DNA from: Aquabacterium sp.
GTDB lineage: Bacteria; Pseudomonadota; Gammaproteobacteria; Burkholderiales; Burkholderiaceae_C
Assembly: GCF_021768455.1 (NCBI RefSeq)
Contig: NZ_JAIZVX010000009.1
Location: 1-49,434 of the forward strand
Length of the DNA: 49,434 bases
Direction: 5' to 3'
Made by a program: the position numbers and the translations under genes. Positions 47,801-49,434 of the stretch are shown here, piece after piece (position 1 is the stretch's first letter; each line of letters opens with the position of its first letter). The notes below the pieces were generated by a model, which had not been told where the DNA came from, did not search any database, and saw nothing but the letters and a program-made list of their open reading frames with translations.

Positions 47801-49434
47801 CCGAGTCGCCTCCCTTTGTCGATTCGGTGACCGATGCCGACCGCATCGTGCTGGACCTCTCGGAAGGCGATGCCCCGCAGACCCTGTCGGACGCCGTGAC
47901 GCTCGACCTTGGCGCCCTGGACGAAGGTGAAACCGGCGCACAGCCCGCTGTGGACCTGCCCGATCTCGCCCTGCTGCCTGAAACGGATGCCGACGCCGAA
48001 CCGGTGCCCCTGCCCGACCTGTCCTTGCACGAGCCCACCGAGGTCCATGGGCTGGACGAGGAGGCCGTGCCGACCGAACATGGTGCGCTGGACGAGGCAC
48101 CTGCGGAGGCGACCGGCACGGCCGACGTCGCCGATTCGGCTGGCCCTGCCGACGCCGCCGAGCGCGACGAGCAGGTCAAGGTTGTCGGGCCGCTGCGCAT
48201 CAGCATCCCCTTGTTCAACATCTTCCTGAACGAGGCCGACGAGCAGTCGCGCCGCCTGTGCACCACGCTCAACGAATGGGCGCTGGAGCTGCACCGCCCG
48301 GTGGGCGATGACACCATCGCCCTGGCGCACTCCCTGGCCGGCAACTCCGCGGCCGTGGGTTACACCGAGCTGTCGCAACTGGCCCGCCTGCTGGAGCACG
48401 CCTTGATGCGCTCCCAGGCCCTGGGCGGTGGCGAGGCCGATGCCGCCACCCTGTTCAACGAAGCCGCGGACGAGATCCGCCGCCTGTTGCACCAGTTTGC
48501 CGCCGGCTTCCTCAAGTCGCCCGACGCGCAGTTGCTGGCCCGCCTGGCCGACTACGACCACGAAGCCTCGCGCCGCCTGGAGGCCCGCAGCCTTGTGGGC
48601 GATTTCAACGACCAGCCCGAAGGCCAGGGCGGCCCGCGCCGCCACCTGCGCCTGGTTCACAGCGCCGACGAGCCCCTGGAAACGACGGCGCCTGTCGAGT
48701 CCATCGGGTCGCACACCGATCTCGACGTCGACCTGGACCTGTCGCTCGACGACACCCCTGACGCCTTCGACATCACCTCGCCCGCCCCCCTGGGCGTGCC
48801 AGAGTTCAAGCCCCTGGCCGAGTTGCCCGATCCGGTCGAGGTCCTGCGGGGTGCGCCGGGCATCCAGCCTGCCAGCCTGGACATCGACTGGGGCCACGAG
48901 GCCGACATCGACGCGGTGGACGCCATCGACGCCGACCTCTTCCCCATCTTCGAGGAAGAGGCCCAGGAGCTGCTGCCCCAGCTGGCCACCGAGACCCGCC
49001 ACTGGCTGGCCCAGCCCGAGCACACCGAGGCCGCCACGGCCTGCATGCGCACCCTGCACACCTTCAAGGGCGGGGCGCGTCTGGCGGGCGCCATGCGTCT
49101 GGGCGAAATGGCCCACCGCATGGAATCCGCCATCGAGCGCCTGCTGGGCAATCCCCAGCGCCAGGCCGAAGACGTGGCCCCGATGGAAGGGCGGGTGGAC
49201 CGTCTGATCGAAGTCTTCGAACAGCTCCGACAGCAGGATGCCCAACAGCAGGACGCCCAGGCCCACACGCCTCTGCCGCCTGCCGACCTGCCCGTGTCCG
49301 CCCCCTTGCTCCCGCCTGCCTGGCAGGCATCGCCCGCGATGGAGGACCTCGCAGCCGCCTCTGACGAACAGGCCGAGGCTTCTTCGCTCACACCGCCAAC
49401 GCAGCTCACCCAGCCTGGCGTGGCCCTGTACCAC
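44848..49434 (+). CDS. chpA: Hybrid chemosensory kinase ChpA/PilL, N-terminal part (runs off the window)
   Basis: 1529 codons remain open to the right edge, which I checked codon by codon. The N-terminal part is FimL-like: a degenerate HPt keeps His67 (HQGVGALEMAGL) but has Val in place of the Lys, and a second has Gln504 where the His should be (LQSMKGVLAVLGL). Three further HPt motifs follow: His776 (HTLKGSSR), His1162 (HSLAGNS) and His1404 (HTFKGGAR). Long acidic, Ala/Pro-rich linkers separate them. ChpA drives PilG and PilH phosphorylation. Kinase, CheW-like and receiver domains are expected beyond the window. No pilK lies between pilJ and chpA. Confidence 0.92.
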   Translation, partial: MDSLHQDASLPSDDLSALAWVHEELRKSLDAAHKALHRCLKEVGSADASDMDVLDPSILRSARQQIHQGVGALEMAGLPAGATLLRASEAVVQKFVNRPQSLSEDAVREVEKASFALLDYMGRRLAGKAVPALALFPQYEALMARAGGALPRPTDLWAQDFPGGSLEAPLAPPEGIAPRAADGATVDDFEKGLLALLRRNQPGDAVVLADLCASLASGASQRAAHRESATWMLASGFLEGVAGAHVPLNVHAKRVLSSLLKQLRELVKGEGVPSDRLANELLFFCAQAGATPQAEQSVLARVRRTFGLEKHQPVDLVASPLGRFDPAWIAQATKRVAGAKDGWSAVAGGELLRLGGLNEQFSLVADSLRRLFPEGPVLAEALAEAVARTVGSAQAPEPSLAMEVATSLLYLDASLEDGDFDHPDQAARVRRLADRIAQVGQGQPAEPLEAWMEDLYRRVSDRQTIGSVVQELRTTLGECEKHIDAFFRDPQDRAPLVNVPKALQSMKGVLAVLGLDKAAHAVVHMREDVDHLLQPDADLDAAAQAGVFDRLASNLGALGFLIDMMGVQPQLAKTLFTLDEATGVLAPVMGREKKGPPSAAEDPVEAVVQHVQQAQREEAVAAAEELGETLARADAPLSDLSERLQKLADTPHVQEQADLAGELAAAQAALDQARAQDDEASLSAAREQVAQLVSDIAQPEPGPEAVPEVVFPPQAPLAPAPVAAPQATGLEEDDEMRDIFLEEAREVLTDAQAAIGELQARPDDVAAITGVRRAFHTLKGSSRMVGLGEFGEAAWACEQLYNAWMATQAPASADLLDLTGELLQHFAAWTEAIATHQDAGFAAAPVVAAADAFRLHGERLSLPGADLAPEAPVLPEVADAPAPSEWADTAPLLSEVFVPEATPPEGLSAFPTVDEPLVLDAGPDALPDTVLSWATDEVVEQALAKLAREAEAEAEAALPPLTEPMLDAVMLDDQPADVDLLAGQTESPPFVDSVTDADRIVLDLSEGDAPQTLSDAVTLDLGALDEGETGAQPAVDLPDLALLPETDADAEPVPLPDLSLHEPTEVHGLDEEAVPTEHGALDEAPAEATGTADVADSAGPADAAERDEQVKVVGPLRISIPLFNIFLNEADEQSRRLCTTLNEWALELHRPVGDDTIALAHSLAGNSAAVGYTELSQLARLLEHALMRSQALGGGEADAATLFNEAADEIRRLLHQFAAGFLKSPDAQLLARLADYDHEASRRLEARSLVGDFNDQPEGQGGPRRHLRLVHSADEPLETTAPVESIGSHTDLDVDLDLSLDDTPDAFDITSPAPLGVPEFKPLAELPDPVEVLRGAPGIQPASLDIDWGHEADIDAVDAIDADLFPIFEEEAQELLPQLATETRHWLAQPEHTEAATACMRTLHTFKGGARLAGAMRLGEMAHRMESAIERLLGNPQRQAEDVAPMEGRVDRLIEVFEQLRQQDAQQQDAQAHTPLPPADLPVSAPLLPPAWQASPAMEDLAAASDEQAEASSLTPPTQLTQPGVALYH
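47692..47715 (+). repeat. In-frame hexanucleotide repeat in chpA
   Basis: Four tandem GAAGCC units encoding Glu-Ala pairs in the linker after the first canonical HPt domain. Copy-number change would lengthen or shorten the linker by two residues per unit without a frameshift. Confidence 0.6.

Noticed and set aside
45802-49434. Very long minus-strand open frame opposite chpA
   Set aside because: The plus frame from 44848 stays open for 1529 codons and encodes recognisable HPt domains. The minus frame is a high-G+C shadow with no family pattern.

Overview
The window is a gene-dense, high-G+C bacterial chromosome segment. It most resembles a betaproteobacterium of the order Burkholderiales (Aquabacterium/Leptothrix/Rubrivivax-like; this placement is inference). 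The evidence is gene order (lptM|cyaY-ponA|pilMNOPQ-aroK; thiD-hemL facing a rubredoxin gene, then pilGHIJ-chpA), a DUF3683-type 1341-residue FAD/Fe-S oxidoreductase, and ChpA and PilJ architecture. No tRNA, rRNA, IS element, prophage or CRISPR array was seen, and no gene-free stretch exceeds 300 bases.

Layout. 0-3 kb: the start of lptM (cut by the window edge), cyaY and penicillin-binding protein 1A. 3.2-8.9 kb: the type IV pilus alignment/secretin operon pilMNOPQ with aroK, closed by a bidirectional terminator shared with valS (9.0-11.8 kb). 12-13.8 kb: a universal stress protein and three small membrane-associated proteins (DUF883/YqjD type, YqjE/holin type, YqjK-like). 13.7-16.1 kb, minus strand: a DUF898 membrane protein and an M48 metallopeptidase. 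16.2-18.7 kb: UvrD helicase, then an exported, possibly beta-barrel, protein. 19.6-21.5 kb: a two-component pair, a REC-containing histidine kinase and a NarL-type regulator.

21.7-27.5 kb is a chemotaxis cluster: a small CheZ-like protein, CheY, CheA, CheW, an exported single-Cache-like protein and a transmembrane chemoreceptor. Sequences resembling sigma-28 flagellar promoters precede the first two genes, which suggests control with the flagellar regulon. 27.5-32 kb, minus strand: the FAD/Fe-S oxidoreductase followed by a HIT protein. 32.2-33.0 kb: a glycerophosphodiester phosphodiesterase.

33.1-37.0 kb is the most unusual block. An AveC-family polytopic membrane protein is divergent from a CbbQ/NorQ-type MoxR ATPase and a CbbO/NorD-type von Willebrand protein. 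Their predicted promoters overlap, and no recognisable client enzyme (Rubisco, nitric oxide reductase) lies nearby. 37.0-40.7 kb, minus strand: mpl, hemL and thiD (cell wall recycling, tetrapyrrole and thiamine synthesis).

40.8-49.4 kb: rubredoxin, then the twitching-motility chemosensory operon pilG-pilH-pilI-pilJ-chpA, with chpA running off the right edge. The pilus genes at 3-8 kb build the machine and the pil-chp genes at 41-49 kb probably control it. The che cluster in between probably serves flagella.
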